From the NCBI GenBank assembly GCA_008694505.1, contig VZDJ01000346.1, forward strand, positions 15,479,719 to 15,543,718: a stretch of 64,000 bases of DNA, read 5' to 3'. Positions 24,491-37,400 of the stretch are shown here, piece after piece. The notes under the pieces were generated by a model. That model worked only from the letters and a program-made list of their open reading frames with translations, had not been told where the DNA came from and ran no database searches. Each line of letters begins with the position of its first letter. Within the stretch, counting starts at the first letter, position 1. Source of the DNA: Cyanoderma ruficeps. Its lineage: Eukaryota; Chordata; Aves; Passeriformes; Timaliidae. A program made the translations under genes and the position numbers.

Positions 24491-27400
24491 ACATACTGTG
24501 GTTGATGTTCAAAGAGCTACCCATTGCTCACAATTCCCACAGAACTTCAGGACAACATACACAAATCCATTTTTCAGGGAATGCACAGCCTTACCACTAT
24601 TCCTTAAGAATATACATGCCAAGGGCACTGTTTCCTCAAAAGCAGTTGGGGTGAAAGTTACTCTTTGTCTCTATCATTTTTTTTTAAATATTTTTATTTT
24701 CACACTGACCTTCTGCATTCCCTTTAAGGCAAATAGCTTTAAAAGCACACTATTTTCTGCATTCAAGCTAAATACAAGATATGTATTACTTACTTGGGCA
24801 GCAGGAATCAACAGTAACATTATAAACATTTTGTGAAAAAAAGCCATTCTTTCTGTCTACTGTCTTACCAGTCACTTGTATGTGTCTGACTGTGCCGTAT
24901 TTCAAGCAGGCATTTCACATTCTTTTTGTATTTTGAAGGCAGGTTAGTAATTAAAAATGCAATGAGAAGGCAATTCTCGAACCCTCTACATAAGTTTCAC
25001 AAAAGACACACCCAGAGTTGCCAACACTGCTTTGCCAGAAGAATCTAACAGAGCTACATTTAAAAGTGGGAAAAAAAGACGAGTAAAGTTATTTTCGGTA
25101 AATTGTGCACAAAGTCTGAGTAGGACTCAGATACACATACAATCTGTAGAGATCTGACAGAGATTGATAGATCAAGTTCAGGCATTTTGAGACTACACCT
25201 TGCTGGTCATCAAAAAAACCTTTTTTTTTCTTTTGGGTAACAAAAAACATTAAAATTGTGCATTTTTCAACTGAACTTAATCTCTTTGGATGAAACTAAA
25301 AGGTAATGGGTGATACCTGCTGCTCTCTCTATTGAAGAAAATAAACCTTCTGCTACAGTTCAATGGGGAAAGAATACTACCTGTCTCCCTGCTCCTTCCT
25401 GAAGCTACCACATCTCTCTAGATTGTTGCAACACTTGTTCTCCCATAATCCACAATGCCAAAACAGAGGTGGCTACACAGAGAAGTCTGGTGTGGTCAAA
25501 CTGACCAGTGCAACTCTTAGAATTCCTAAGAAACTTTTTATGGGGTTCATTTGGGCCTGACCAAACTTCACATATCATTTTGGTTTAGCTGTATAAACAT
25601 CGGGCCATTTGTTCCAAGTTTCTTCTTCGTCCACACTAGCACAATACATTTACTATTGCTTTTTTTCTTTCTGCTGCACTGAAATGCATTTAAACATTTA
25701 TTCATTTATTATTTATTTATGGTACATACTGTCTGCTAGAACCAGGGCTCTTGGACAATCCTTGATTTGGCAGTCCTTCCCAGCATTTTGTTTCTGCCTG
25801 ACATAACACAGGAAAGTCTTTCCCCCCCTTAAATATAGGGACATTTCTGCTTTTGCTTGTGACAAAATGCAAAGACGTAAGATTTCCACCATTAAGCACA
25901 CAGAGGAGAGGGTAACCCTGACAAAGTTCGAAGGAAAACTTGGTGACATTTCTCATCAGGAGCAGAGCTGTCACCAAGCCAAGAAGAGGGTGCCACGGGC
26001 ACATCCAGGATCCAGAATCCAAATGTGCCCTTTTATGACGGGCTTAAGCCCTGCTGGACCTGAAGGGACGCTGCCCATCTCTTTCCCACTGCCTGTGGGC
26101 CCAGGTCATGCCCTCTCCCTGCACCATACTGGCCAGAAATGCCCTGCTCACACCCCAGGGCTGGTAGGGGTCAGTGAGACTATGCCTTTCAGAGACAACT
26201 CAGGCTTGGATTAAAAGAGCTCAGTTCTCCTCTGGACAGCCCAGCTCCCATCTCCTTTTCTGCCTTTGCAAATTCAACCATAACTGGAGCTACACTAGGA
26301 ACAAGCCAGGAAAAGGTCACAAACCCCTGAAAAACCTCCAAACCAAAGCAGTACCTACTCCTCACCCAGAAGGACAACAGGGCAGGTGACCATACTGAAG
26401 GTCCTGGGGCAGGGGCCACACTCCTGGCCACACTCCTGATGGCTCCTGCACACCTGCATCCCACCTTGCCAGCACACAGGGAACACAAAGCCATCCCTGA
26501 CGGAGCAGGGGAACAAAAACAAGCCAGGCTTTAAGGAAGGAATGATTAAAACATCTTTTTGAAAGAAGAAAGAGAGGGGGAAAAGAAGATTTCAGGAGAA
26601 AATCATCTTTATCTGGCAGGGAATATAGGTGCTGTCTTCAGAAAGGTAAAATCATTATTGCACACAAACTGATTCATTAAGTAACATGCAGAGGAGGATT
26701 ATAATGCTCTCCTTGTCATTAAAATGCTTTGAAACCATACTTCTGTCAGCTACGCTAATGACACTCAGATTTTATATTACACAGCAGAAGCTATGCTCTG
26801 GCTAGAATTCGGTGCACTGTGTTACACAGGAGTTCACATTAGAAAAGCAGTTATTAGTTCACACTGACTATAAGCATGTTTAAAATGTACGAAAAACCAA
26901 TCATACCATTCAAAATTCAGATGGAAAGGTAAAGAACTGATCCACACCAAGAGGTGCATTCCCCTCCACCCAGGAATCTCCAATGCCAAGTGAGAATCCT
27001 ATCTTTGTCATATTTCTTACAAAATAAAGAGACTACTTGAATGCTGGAAGTCCCATCAAATTTTTGTTTCCTTGTGTTTACATATGAAAACTAAAGAAGA
27101 GCACTATTAGAAACAAACTATATTTACCTTTTTACCTGGTAGAAAGCAGCTTTATTTCACTGAAATTAAGGTCTGGCATATTTTGATGACTTTATGTAAG
27201 CCCTTATTAAATATAGCAAAATTCAGGCTCCAAAACCCAGTGGAATAGGCACAATCAAATTTCTATGTGATTTATCAGCTTCACTGTCATAGTAACTAAC
27301 TTGGTGCATTTCTCTGCTTGGTTCTCTCTGTAAGCCGTCAGGAGAAGTCACTCCATCAAACAGAAATGTAACACTATTTTTATTGCTTATCTCTTTTGCC

Positions 27401-27505
27401 TTGGGTTACATCAGTAAGTCATCTCCCTCTGTCAACTTGACAAGAGCCTTTTTGGTGTTGACCTTAAAAGGACACAGCTGTGACAACTTTGGTTTGGGTT
27501 GGATT

Positions 27506-27580
27506 TTTTTGGGGGTTTTTTTTGGGGTGTTTTTTTTTTTGGGNGGTGTTTGTTTTTTGTTTCTGTTTTTGTTTTGTTAC
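27506..27580 (+). repeat. G/T-rich low-complexity tract with one ambiguous base
   Basis: Alternating G and T homopolymers with an N at 27544. The undetermined base lies in a homopolymer-rich context, so base calls nearby are doubtful. Frames crossing it are not real genes. Confidence 0.95.
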
Positions 27581-29870
27581 TAGCTCTCAGCTCAATACTT
27601 GTTCTTGGTACTCCAGGATCTTCATCTGGCACTGTTTTATACCCCATGAGTAGACTGAGCACAAAGCATTGGTCACTCAGCCCCACACTATCTTCCAGCC
27701 TTTATTGCAAGAAGCACTGGAGAAGTTGGAGGTAGATACTACTCCAGCAAAGCCATGATTAATTACAAGACATCTTCTAGGTTTGATCTTACTGTCTTAA
27801 AGCTCTGTAATTAATTAATATAAATGTACATCCTTATTTCCACAGCCTTTGCTCAAGATATTAAGAACTCCAATCTCTGGACTCAATCCCCCCTGGCATT
27901 TTCTCTTATGTTACATAAGTAACTGTAGCTGACTCTCTCTGAAAGTCCCAGCATTTGAAGATCAGAATGAAAAATCTGCTCAGGATTTTAGACTAAGGAA
28001 GGAAGAATATACTGTGAACTACATACTGTGAACTTCTCTTCTGTGAATGAATACAATACCCCAGCTAGGGGATATTTGGAAAATACAAAAATATTTAGGT
28101 AATCTGAAAATGGCACTTCTGTTTCAGCCATGCACTATCCAATAAATGCAACACACTACTGATTTCAAGAAATAATAATTTAGTGCAAATTACCTCAGAA
28201 AGTAAAGAGAAATAAGTACACAATATATTTCAAATTCACTGTGCTATTTGCACTGATGGTTACTGACATTAATACAGATTTTTATTTATGTAAGCAACAG
28301 CAACTTATGCATCGCTAGTTCTACTTGTGATTTAAACTGGCAGGACAAAAACATCAAGATACATATACAATGAGGTTAAAAGAAATTACATGTGTTTTCA
28401 CTGTATTTCTGAAAAGGGAGAACTCAGGAATTAATTATTAAAATGTAGTCGTTTTATCAAAAGAAGGAGTTTTTCTCTGGATAGTGACTTGTATTTGTGG
28501 TAGCTATATGCTCTTAATCAGTTACACAGCTCAACATCATCTTTTGTGTTTACATATGGTTTTATGTTGATACATAGTACAGATTTCATTCCATGTTTCG
28601 TGTTTACTAGATAAGAAAGTTTCTTTATGGTTTATGAAAACTGGAATGACATTAAGAATCATTAAAAATCTCTTTAAAGTATTGCTCATCAGTTCAATGA
28701 TGCCTGAGGTATGCAGGAAGGGGGGGAAATGACATGTACAAAACCTGTTTTGCATTAAAAACTAATTTAAACAAAGAATGACATGTGAGTTATTCACTGT
28801 GCATTGTTCATCCAATTGTTTTGGTTTATCACCTCTAGAGGTAACAAAGCTCATTATCACACACTTTATTTCCATCCATAGAATGGAAAAGGAAAATAAG
28901 TTTTCCGTTGATTTATTTTTTTTTGTTTCTGGTAATCTTAGTTTTGAAAGTGAGAGTCGCTGAACAGAATGTAAAATGGAGAAAAGTGTCGCTGCACCAG
29001 CACAGGAAGCTTCTAGCAGAAGCCAATTCGATCACTTTCACAAACTGGTCCCAAGTGTTTAGATAGCCATTTCCACCAGTATTTTGGTGTGATGTTACTG
29101 GCAGCAAATAGGTAAATAAACACAATCAAACAGTACATAAAGCTGTGTAGACTTATACCTTAACACTGATCAAAATCCACAAGTCCTGTTTTAAAAGGTA
29201 CATATTTAAGTCTTTTTTTTTTAAATACAGGTTTTGGTATTTTCAAGAAAACCTTTTTTATCCCTAAGCATTAATTATTGCGTACCCTGGTTATTCATGT
29301 TAGATTAGTTAGGAGTCCAGCGACTGTTTTAATATATACTGCAGTAGTTTCATATAACATCTTTTGGGATAGAAATATGCTTTAATATACTATAAATTAA
29401 AAATCAAACCACATACAGATGCTATCTGTTCTGCTACGCTCCTGCAAGTATCTGCAACATCAGACTATTATGCGCGAGATGATCACAGAAGAGAAGAACC
29501 TAACTGGCAGAATTCTCAATGGGCTTAAACCAGAACAAAAAAAAAAGTGTACTTAGTTTAGGAGCTGAAAGTCTGTCTGTAGTTCGGCACACACAGCACA
29601 TCACACCATGTAATTCTATAAAAATCAAATAACTTTGCAAATCACTTAAAATATTTCCTTTTGCATTGGTTTTAATCATGTTTGAAAGTAGAGAACAAAA
29701 AATTACAGGATGAAATGAAAGCAAAATGTAATGATCTAGGACTGTTAATTCTCCTGAATGAACATTCCTAAATTTTTGGATCGTGGACCACTGTCGAACT
29801 TCAAACATAACAGGGAAGCACTATGCAGCCTTCACATCAAACTTTAAATTAAAAATCCCTAAATGGATTA

Positions 29871-29895
29871 TATGATACTGCAGATCAGTATCATA
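29871..29895. repeat. Perfect 10-bp inverted repeat with 5-nt loop
   Basis: TATGATACTG and CAGTATCATA flank CAGAT. It is a small hairpin in AT-rich intron DNA, too short for a microRNA precursor by itself. Confidence 0.93.
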
Positions 29896-30369
29896 CCATG
29901 AATATATGTGTCTGCAGACCACAATCTGGAAACAAATATATTAAAGGATTAACTTTCCAAAAGGGAGTGCTGGTCTCTGGGCCTCTTGGCATACTCATTT
30001 TATATATTGAGATATTACACAGTATCTGAGCATGCAAAGGTCTTAAGACCTCCATTCTATGGGGGTTTAACAGTGTAAGTGTAATATACCAGTTTAAGAT
30101 GGGATTTTTTAAATGAAATATAACAAGTCAATTCCATGATGATTAAATGAAAAAAGTTACTTATCCTGGTTATCTCCCTTTCAATCTACACTGTTGGGTT
30201 TCAAGGGATTTTTCCCATGCAAAATGACTGGACTTAGATCCTCCTTACAATAAAGTACCCATAAAATGTGGACAACAAAATGATTTCCAAAGATGTCCCT
30301 GAAATGGCCAGCCTATGAAAAGCTGTTCTTGCTTCAGACTTATCACAACAGAATGTGGACTAGAAATTT

Positions 30370-30470
30370 GGAATTTATGTATATATACACATATTATTTT
30401 ATTTATATAGACATATATATACACACTATTAAAAATGTTGTTTCATGTATATAAGCTTATATAAAAGCGT
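30370..30470 (+). repeat. AT-rich (TA)-type degenerate repeat
   Basis: Repeated TATATA/TATGTA words, for example 30379-30392 and 30410-30422, just left of the G-rich strip of the intragenic CpG island. Confidence 0.8.
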
Positions 30471-30533
30471 TCAGAAGGAAGGACAAAAACAAAGAGAGGC
30501 TATATCAGTTCTAATGACTTTATCTAGTTTATT

Positions 30534-30560
30534 GGGGAAGGGGCTGGGGAAGGGAGGGGG
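30534..30560 (+). promoter_or_regulatory. G-quadruplex-forming motif
   Basis: On the plus strand four G runs of 4, 4, 4 and 3 are separated by loops of only two bases (AA, CT, AA), followed by A and five more G. Such short loops predict a stable quadruplex. It sits at the left edge of the intragenic CpG island, a usual location for regulatory quadruplexes, followed by a GA-rich strip to 30590. Confidence 0.7.
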
Positions 30561-30589
30561 AGAGAAAGAGAGCGAGAAAAGGAGAGGAT

Positions 30590-31180
30590 TGTCCTGAAGC
30601 TGGAGCGGGACAACCGTGACTGCTGTTTTCTGCCGAGCACTTCAGTGACAGCGCGGGGGGGAAGAGTGGTTAATCACCGCATTCTGGGAACCGGGCAGAG
30701 AGAGAGGGAGCAACTGCTTTCCGCAACACTTCCTGCGATAAGGGAGCCAGCGCTGGCACACGGACACACGCGAGAGGCGGCTGCGCAGCGCAGCGCTTCA
30801 TGCGACTGCAAACGTGACCCGCAGCCCCGCACGCCCGACACACGGACACAGGCACACTCAGTGCCTGCAGCTCCGGCCGGCCGTGCTGCTGCGGCTGCCG
30901 GCGGCCGGGCGGGAAGGGACAGCCCCACTCCGGCCCTCCCTGCGCGGCCCTCGGCGGGCAGAGCCGCGGGAGCCCGCCCCGTGCCCGCCGCCGGCGCTGC
31001 CCGGGGATGCTCGTTCACGACACGCACCCACAACTTCAGCGCTGAACAAAGGCTGCCGGGTTGACGCCGCAGCACAGCCGGGCTCCTATTTATTTTCTTG
31101 TTATTTTTAAGGGCGATTCCAAGAAAACTTTCGTCGCTCGAAGTCAGCGCGGTACCGCGGTACCCCCGCCCGTTCCCTAA
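30590..31180. promoter_or_regulatory. Intragenic CpG island, candidate alternative promoter or enhancer
   Basis: This is a GC- and CpG-rich block in otherwise AT-rich intron sequence. The left flank is a purine-rich, G-quadruplex-prone strip (30534-30590) and the right edge holds a 14-bp palindrome (31151-31164). On the minus strand an AAATAAATAGG motif near 31085-31100 resembles a TATA box and could direct a transcript on the TRPS1 strand. No strong splice donor is obvious on that strand downstream. Long frames through the block are expected from GC content and match nothing known. Confidence 0.55.
31151..31164. repeat. 14-bp CpG-containing palindrome
   Basis: GGTACCGCGGTACC is a perfect palindrome at the right edge of the intragenic CpG island. 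Confidence 0.95.
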
Positions 31181-31419
31181 GCACTGTTATTAAGCCTTGA
31201 AAAGACTTCCAAAGAAAGTAAACAAGACAGGGGAGGCAGGACAGGCATTAAGGCCAACACGTCTCGTATCATCCAATAACTTCCCCTTACATGCCCAGTA
31301 CAATGCGGGTTTGCTGATCACAGCTTTTCCACTGTACCAGAGCCAAGTGCAGGCAATTACTTACACTTATGTAGACTTTTATAAGAGATAACAGTTATCT
31401 CTATTGAAAGGCACAAACT

Positions 31420-31470
31420 GGGGGGGGGAGGGGGGGTGTGTTTCCTTTTTTTTCTTTTTTTTTTTTTGCC
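31420..31470 (+). repeat. Poly-G then poly-T low-complexity tract
   Basis: G9-A-G7 (31420-31436) is followed by GTGTTTCC and long T runs. It separates the two intragenic CpG-rich blocks. Confidence 0.95.
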
Positions 31471-31489
31471 TTTCATTACCAAACTGGTT

Positions 31490-31800
31490 CAAAAATACAC
31501 AAAAGGGTTTCTGTGCGGGGCACTGGTTCCCCCAGCCCTCCGCAGAGTCCCAAGCAGCAGCTCCACGCTCCGCCGAGGAACACTTCATCCAGGCCTGGGT
31601 GGAACGGCCCCGGCACAGACCGGCCCAGCGAAGGGTCCCGTATCCCCCAGCCCCGCAGTCCGGGGCAGCCAGCGCTGGGCTGGGCAGGCCGGAGCCGAGG
31701 CCGGGGCGGCTGCGCTGGGCCCCCGCCCGCCGCGGGGACGCGTCCCCCGGGCAGGGGCATGTCTCGTCCCGCGGCGCTCTAGCTGATCCCAGCCCACGGG
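31490..31800. promoter_or_regulatory. Second intragenic CpG-rich block
   Basis: It is separated from the previous island by about 300 bp containing a G9-A-G7 run (31420-31436) and a T-rich tract. It is rich in CpG and GGCC/CCGG words. On the plus strand, CAG followed by GTGAAA at 31808 is a fair splice donor just downstream, so a plus-strand antisense transcript starting here is possible. Together with the neighbour it may form one regulatory unit. Confidence 0.45.
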
Positions 31801-34294
31801 GATCCAGGTGAAATAAGCTGTAAAGGAACCTGCTGCCCATACCAGCCACGTCCCCCTGGTCAAGATAAAGGCAGGGGCGACCTCCGCATTTTTAATGCAA
31901 ATGAGATGCAGCCCGCAGGCTCTCAGCAAATTGCCAATGCATTGGGGATGCCACTGCTCTTTAGCTTTGTCGCCGCATGTGCTGAAAATTGATGAGTGCT
32001 GCTTGTGTTTTCCTTCCCACCACCAAAGGACACAGCACAGATATAGGAAGTAGGAAAACCGATGTTCCAGTACCACTTCCAGACCAGACTGCCGCTGCCA
32101 GCATCTTTAGTTGTATCACTACTTCTGCCAGTGCCATTTCACTGGTATTTCTTCTGAAATTCATGTTGGATAATTGTAACACTGAGACAGAGTAGCTCTG
32201 AGAAAATGAGAATGTAATGCATTTATGGAGCTACCATCTCTGCATTCACGTTTTAAGCAGAACTATCTGATCCTTACACATTTGAGGGAAAGGATTCCAG
32301 CACAGAAGGTCTATCTGTATATGTAAACCAGGGGCATTTTACATGTTGCAAAAGTACTACATGATAGCAAATGAAAGAAGGTTCCATTGCCTTACTATGA
32401 ACTCACCGCAGGTGTGCTTAAAACAGATATTAAAGAAATGATTCACTGTAATAAAGACACCCCAAACAATTATTTAAAGTGATTCAAAATACAACATTTG
32501 GAGTGGGGAAGGGATGATACAGTGCACCTACTTCTCCCCCCCAAGAAAACACAACCTCCAATAATAATAACAATGACAAATAAATAATAATGATAATGGT
32601 ACATATTTATGCAGAAGTACAGCAGGGTTCTTAGGATTAGTCTTGCTTTCAGTTTCATTCAGCACTAAACTAGTCAGCTTTGCGTTAAAGAGGTGTGGAG
32701 TGTTACTTAGGAGTTACAGAAAGTACATCGGCATGTTAAAGAAAAACAGAAAAAACAGTGTCATAACCCATACAGGGAAACGATGGCTAAAAGAGAAGAT
32801 AGGATTCTCACACACCACTCAACACATCTTTTCCTCCCCAAATGCACAACAGACATAGGAACAGGAGCTTCAAATACTTACTAAACTTATGCAGAGAAAT
32901 AAATGGGTTTCGGTTGTGTGACTTAAAAAGCCAGAGGAAAAAGAAGGAGCATATTTTTCATGGAAGCCTTGAATCATACAAGCTGCTCATTTGCCTCATT
33001 CACATCCTCCTCCTTTCACTGCACTTCAGTGTGAAGAAGACAGCCTAAACAATATTCATCTCAGAAATCCAAAACATTGCAGAGACCACACTGCACCAAC
33101 AGATCTGCTGCACATGCACTGACGTACCTCCTCAACATCTGAAAGAAATTCCAGCTCCAGTCAACCCATAAGAGACATGTTGCCTGACTGTACCTTGATG
33201 GTATTGTTTATGAAGATGGTGATTTACACACTCATAATGATTTAAGCAGCTACTTTGCATACATTACAGAGAGAACCTGAAACATGTGACCTGCTTCACA
33301 GGGCAGGATTATACCTCTGTTCTTGTTGTGTCATGTGCAACCACATTATTTAGTAGTTAAAGGCAAGCGAGCACTCTGGTATTCTACTGCCCTCACCATG
33401 TATGCAGCTCGAGAGTTTCAGCATGCCTCTGAAACCAAAGGTGAGCCTCCCAACTTCTAAAGACAGATAAATAAATGATATAATTGTCAAAGGGGCTCAG
33501 TCAAACCTATCACATGGTTCTGCCCACTCAGGATTATGACGTTTGCTGGCAGATTTTTTTTAGGACAGGAGATCTTTCATGGTGTTAATAAATTTGTAAC
33601 AATGGTCATATTCTTAGAGACTGCTCCAATACAAACTTTCATTAGCACTTACACCATCTCTCGCAAAGCACTGAGAATGTAAGCATGATCATCAGCAGCT
33701 AGGAATAAACAATAAGAACTTCAATCCTTTTTTCTGATGTTGTTCTCAAGAAAAAGACAAAAGCTTTTCAGAAAAATGGCAACTAACATCCAAAGAATGG
33801 CTGGACTCGGCCTGTCAGCTCCTTCATAATTTTTAGTTGTTTTTATTGATCCATACACTTCTTATGCCCAACTTCATTACTGCTTTGATAATTAAAAGAT
33901 AATTAAGTACAAGACAGAGCATGTATCATGCTGGGGAATCACTTAGCAAGTGAACTGTTGTGCTGAAAAGTGGAATTCTTTCTGTCATTCACGGCGCAGT
34001 GATACATCAGTAACAGACGCCACGGGAGCTATTTTGGGGATGATCCAGTGGCTTACCGGAGCCACAGAAGACAGCAGAAAAGCGTAGGGTTCAGAATTCA
34101 AGGGAAATCCTGCCACAAGGGCCTTCACACTTCGCAAACACATAAAACAAGAGCACATTCACACAGGTTTACATCAAGCTCAGACCAAGTACAGCACTTC
34201 CCACGTAACACGTAATAAAAAATGTCAAAGTCTGACTTCTTTTGATTTAAGAAAGGAAGACTGGTGGGTTGAAGGGGAGGTATCTTAGCAGCAC

Positions 34295-34490
34295 CAGGAG
34301 TGAAGGCACCAAAGCTCTGATCACAGCTTTGCCACTGGCTCACTAACACTGCAGTTATTTAGATTCCCTGTGCCCTGGCTCACCCATCAGTACAATGGGT
34401 ATAATACTTCATCCTGTCCTTAAGAGGCAATTACTGCTTGTAAACTACTCTGGGAACCTTGATTAAAATGCGCCGAAGCTTTGCGATAAG
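34295..34490 (+). mobile_element. MIR-like SINE (amniote type), near complete
   Basis: The core and tail run in order: CTTTGCCACTGGCTCACTAA, CCCTGTGCCCTGGCTCACCC, ATCAGTACAATGGGTATAAT, then GTAAACTACTCTGGGAACC and TTGATTAAAATG. This is the layout of MIR (CORE region, then the ATCTGTAAAATGGGG-type box, then tail). It is unusually readable for so old an element. Confidence 0.7.
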
Positions 34491-37400
34491 TATTCCCTCT
34501 GAAAGAGCACACAAGCTGGGAAGTACTACCTGACGGCTGCAAAAGAAAAATAATCATTCTGAATGAAATGTATGTACCTGACCTATGCACATGTGTAGGT
34601 GGATCCCTCCTGGAATATTGTTTTTTTCTCCTTTTTTCAGTTAATATGTGTATATTGCAAAGAGAGGAGCAATGAGAACAGATAATTATGAAGCTTTTGA
34701 AAAGCCCTGGTATTTTCAGAGGATCACAGTGGGCCATCTTCAAGAATTCTGATGCAGAACTCTATGTAATTAAAAAACATAATTATTTACAATACTCCTC
34801 AAACCCTGTTTTCATTAAGGAGAGGAGGGGGGAAAAAAAAAGACAGATCACTTTAAATATGAATGCTTTATGAATAAAGAATTTTTTTTAAATTGATGAG
34901 TATTCATTTTCCCATACGGTCACATAAAGTCTGAGTAGTTCATGTAAAACATAATTATCAACATTTTAAACCACATTTTCCCCTTGAAAATAAATAAATA
35001 AGGACGCCAAAATCTTTTTTGTTCATTAAGAGTCAGATCCAGCAGAAAACATCTGCAGACTTCTAGACCAAGCAAGCCCTGGAAGGCCATGGTACTGGCT
35101 GCACCTCGTGCCAACCTCAAAAATTTGGCTGGTTCAGAAAGATTTAAACAAAACAAAAAAAGCCCTGCAGCTTTACATGTCTGGGAATTGTGAAACTGCG
35201 TTAGGTTTATGAATAAAGAACAGGGGTGAGAAAAAAAAACAACTCCTTTTAAAAAGGAGATCCCTCTCTCCCTCCTGCCCTCCAGCATTCTGGGTGCTAG
35301 ACAAGGGCTCCTCTCCCTCCCCAGGGACACCACGGATGTCAGCAGCTGTGGCCCAAACCATGATGTCCACCTGCACGCCCTGCTGCAGAGGGGATGGGGG
35401 CCCGAAATCTGGCACTCGCCCCCACTTGGCTCATCCAGCATCCAGCTCCCAGCCGTGCTCCCAGCTCGTGCGGTAGCTGCCACTGGCAAACCCCAAGGAA
35501 CGTCCCCGGGATGGGAGCCAGCCTGAGTTGTTCGAAGGATGCTGCAGGGCCACCACAGAGGGGCAGGCACAGCTCAGGGTGAAGAGCTACCCCTGTGAAG
35601 GTGGCCAGAGGACACGGTGGTCTCCCCTGAACCAGCAGCCTCTCTAGCCCCAGGGAAGAATTGGGCCCTGGGAGCAGCCCAGGACTTCTATCTACCATGG
35701 GCCTGAGGAGGCTCCAAGGTGCTGCGGAGGGAAGGAGCCTCAGCAACGGCAGGCAATCAGCAACTCAGATTTAGATTTCAGGCTACCCTGAATACGTGTA
35801 TGCAGACACCACGGGGGAGATGATGGCATTGCCAGGGCTGATAGCTGAAATAAAGGAAAAGATTAGGATGAGGGCCCTGCTACAGCAGGTTATTTAATTT
35901 AATAGAAAGTAAAGAACCTGCTGCTAGTGTAGTTGTCATATTTTTAGACTTTTTTTAGAAGTTATGGCTTTTTCTGACTAGTTCTTCACTACATCTCTCT
36001 TTGGAAAGTCAAGAAAGCTCCCAATTATCGATGTCACACCTTATCTTCTGCCCTATTCAGAGGACCAGCCTACTTTCCAGACTGACATCCAGCTCATCTT
36101 GTGCAGCTAGCCCTGTGCAGGGAAGAGGACTGGGCAGGTATGGAAAGACCGAGTTACAGTATGCCCATGTGTTCTGCTTAAAGCCATCCCAGAATTTTGG
36201 TTTTGCGACTGTTCATTTTATAGATACCTCCTCAAGAGGAACAGCAGCTGTAGTATGCTGCCTGGGCTAGCAAGATGTGACACACGCAGAGACATATACT
36301 GGATATATATTAGGAGAGCACAGAGGGACTCTGTGTGATGACCATATAACTGCAGAAACTCTGCAGGTGTGTATTTACAATACTATTTATATAGTGCTGA
36401 AAGTGGACTACATTAATATACAGTGTGCATGATTCACTGTCATTCGTTCTGCCTTCCAATAATGTAGACCCTAAGATAAATAGTATCGCTAGAGCCTCTC
36501 CCATACAATAAACAGACTTGTTAGTTTAGTTATATATACAAAATTTCCAACTGCAATCAGAGATTCTTTTTAAATTATTAAAAGTTCTTGAAGTGAAACC
36601 TTTGAGTTGAAATGAGCCAGCTGACATAAAAAAATCAAATGGAAAAGCCAAGACTTCTCTTTAAATGAAGAATAAATCTGGTATCTTAAATAAACAGTAT
36701 TATTCTAAACATGCACTAAAGTAAACCATGTATTTTAACAAGAGTAGATACAAAATATCATCATATTTATCATTAGAGCTTTATATACCTGTTGGATTAC
36801 TGCTTTCAAAGCCATAAGCAATGTACCAGTGTCTTTGAATTAAAATGCACTTTCTTTATGCTAAATCTGTGAAAGTTCTCCTGTGGGAAACACTGAATTC
36901 TACAGTAATTTTTTTTATTTAAAAGAAAAAAGCTTACACAGCCTCAGAAAAAAAAATGGCAAAAATCCCAAGTTTGTCCATTCAACCTTTGATTCTGTCT
37001 TTGCCTTAATAAAATTGTTGACAGAAATGAAGCTAATCTTTGCAGTGACTTTTTCATCTTTCTTTAAAACCGAGGAGTTTAACTAGCTGCAGTTCCATCA
37101 ACCCTGACGTGCAGCTCGCTATAAAGATGAGATTCTTGTCATTTTTTTGTCCACGTCTAACATTTAAGGAGGAAAAAAAAATTATAAAGAAAACAATTTA
37201 AGCTCTAAATTTTGCTACAAAACATCTCAGTAAGACACCAAGAAAATGTCTCTCACAAATCAAAACAGTAGCAGTAGTACCATCTGTAAACTCAGAATTA
37301 AAGAGCCAGCATTTTCTCTATAACTGTAAAAAGTATTTTTAAAACACTTTTTTAAAAACATTTTGCTTGCTCTATAGCATGGGCATTGAAGGCTGTAAAT

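Noticed and set aside
27383..27735. Frames spanning the ambiguous base at 27544
   Set aside because: They pass through a G/T homopolymer tract with an N; the protein is low-complexity.
30645..31110. Frames up to 139 codons in the intragenic CpG island
   Set aside because: All frames are open together on both strands, the signature of composition and not of coding.
31379..32076. Overlapping minus-strand frames of 94-163 codons
   Set aside because: Again explained by high GC; no recognisable domain and mutually overlapping.
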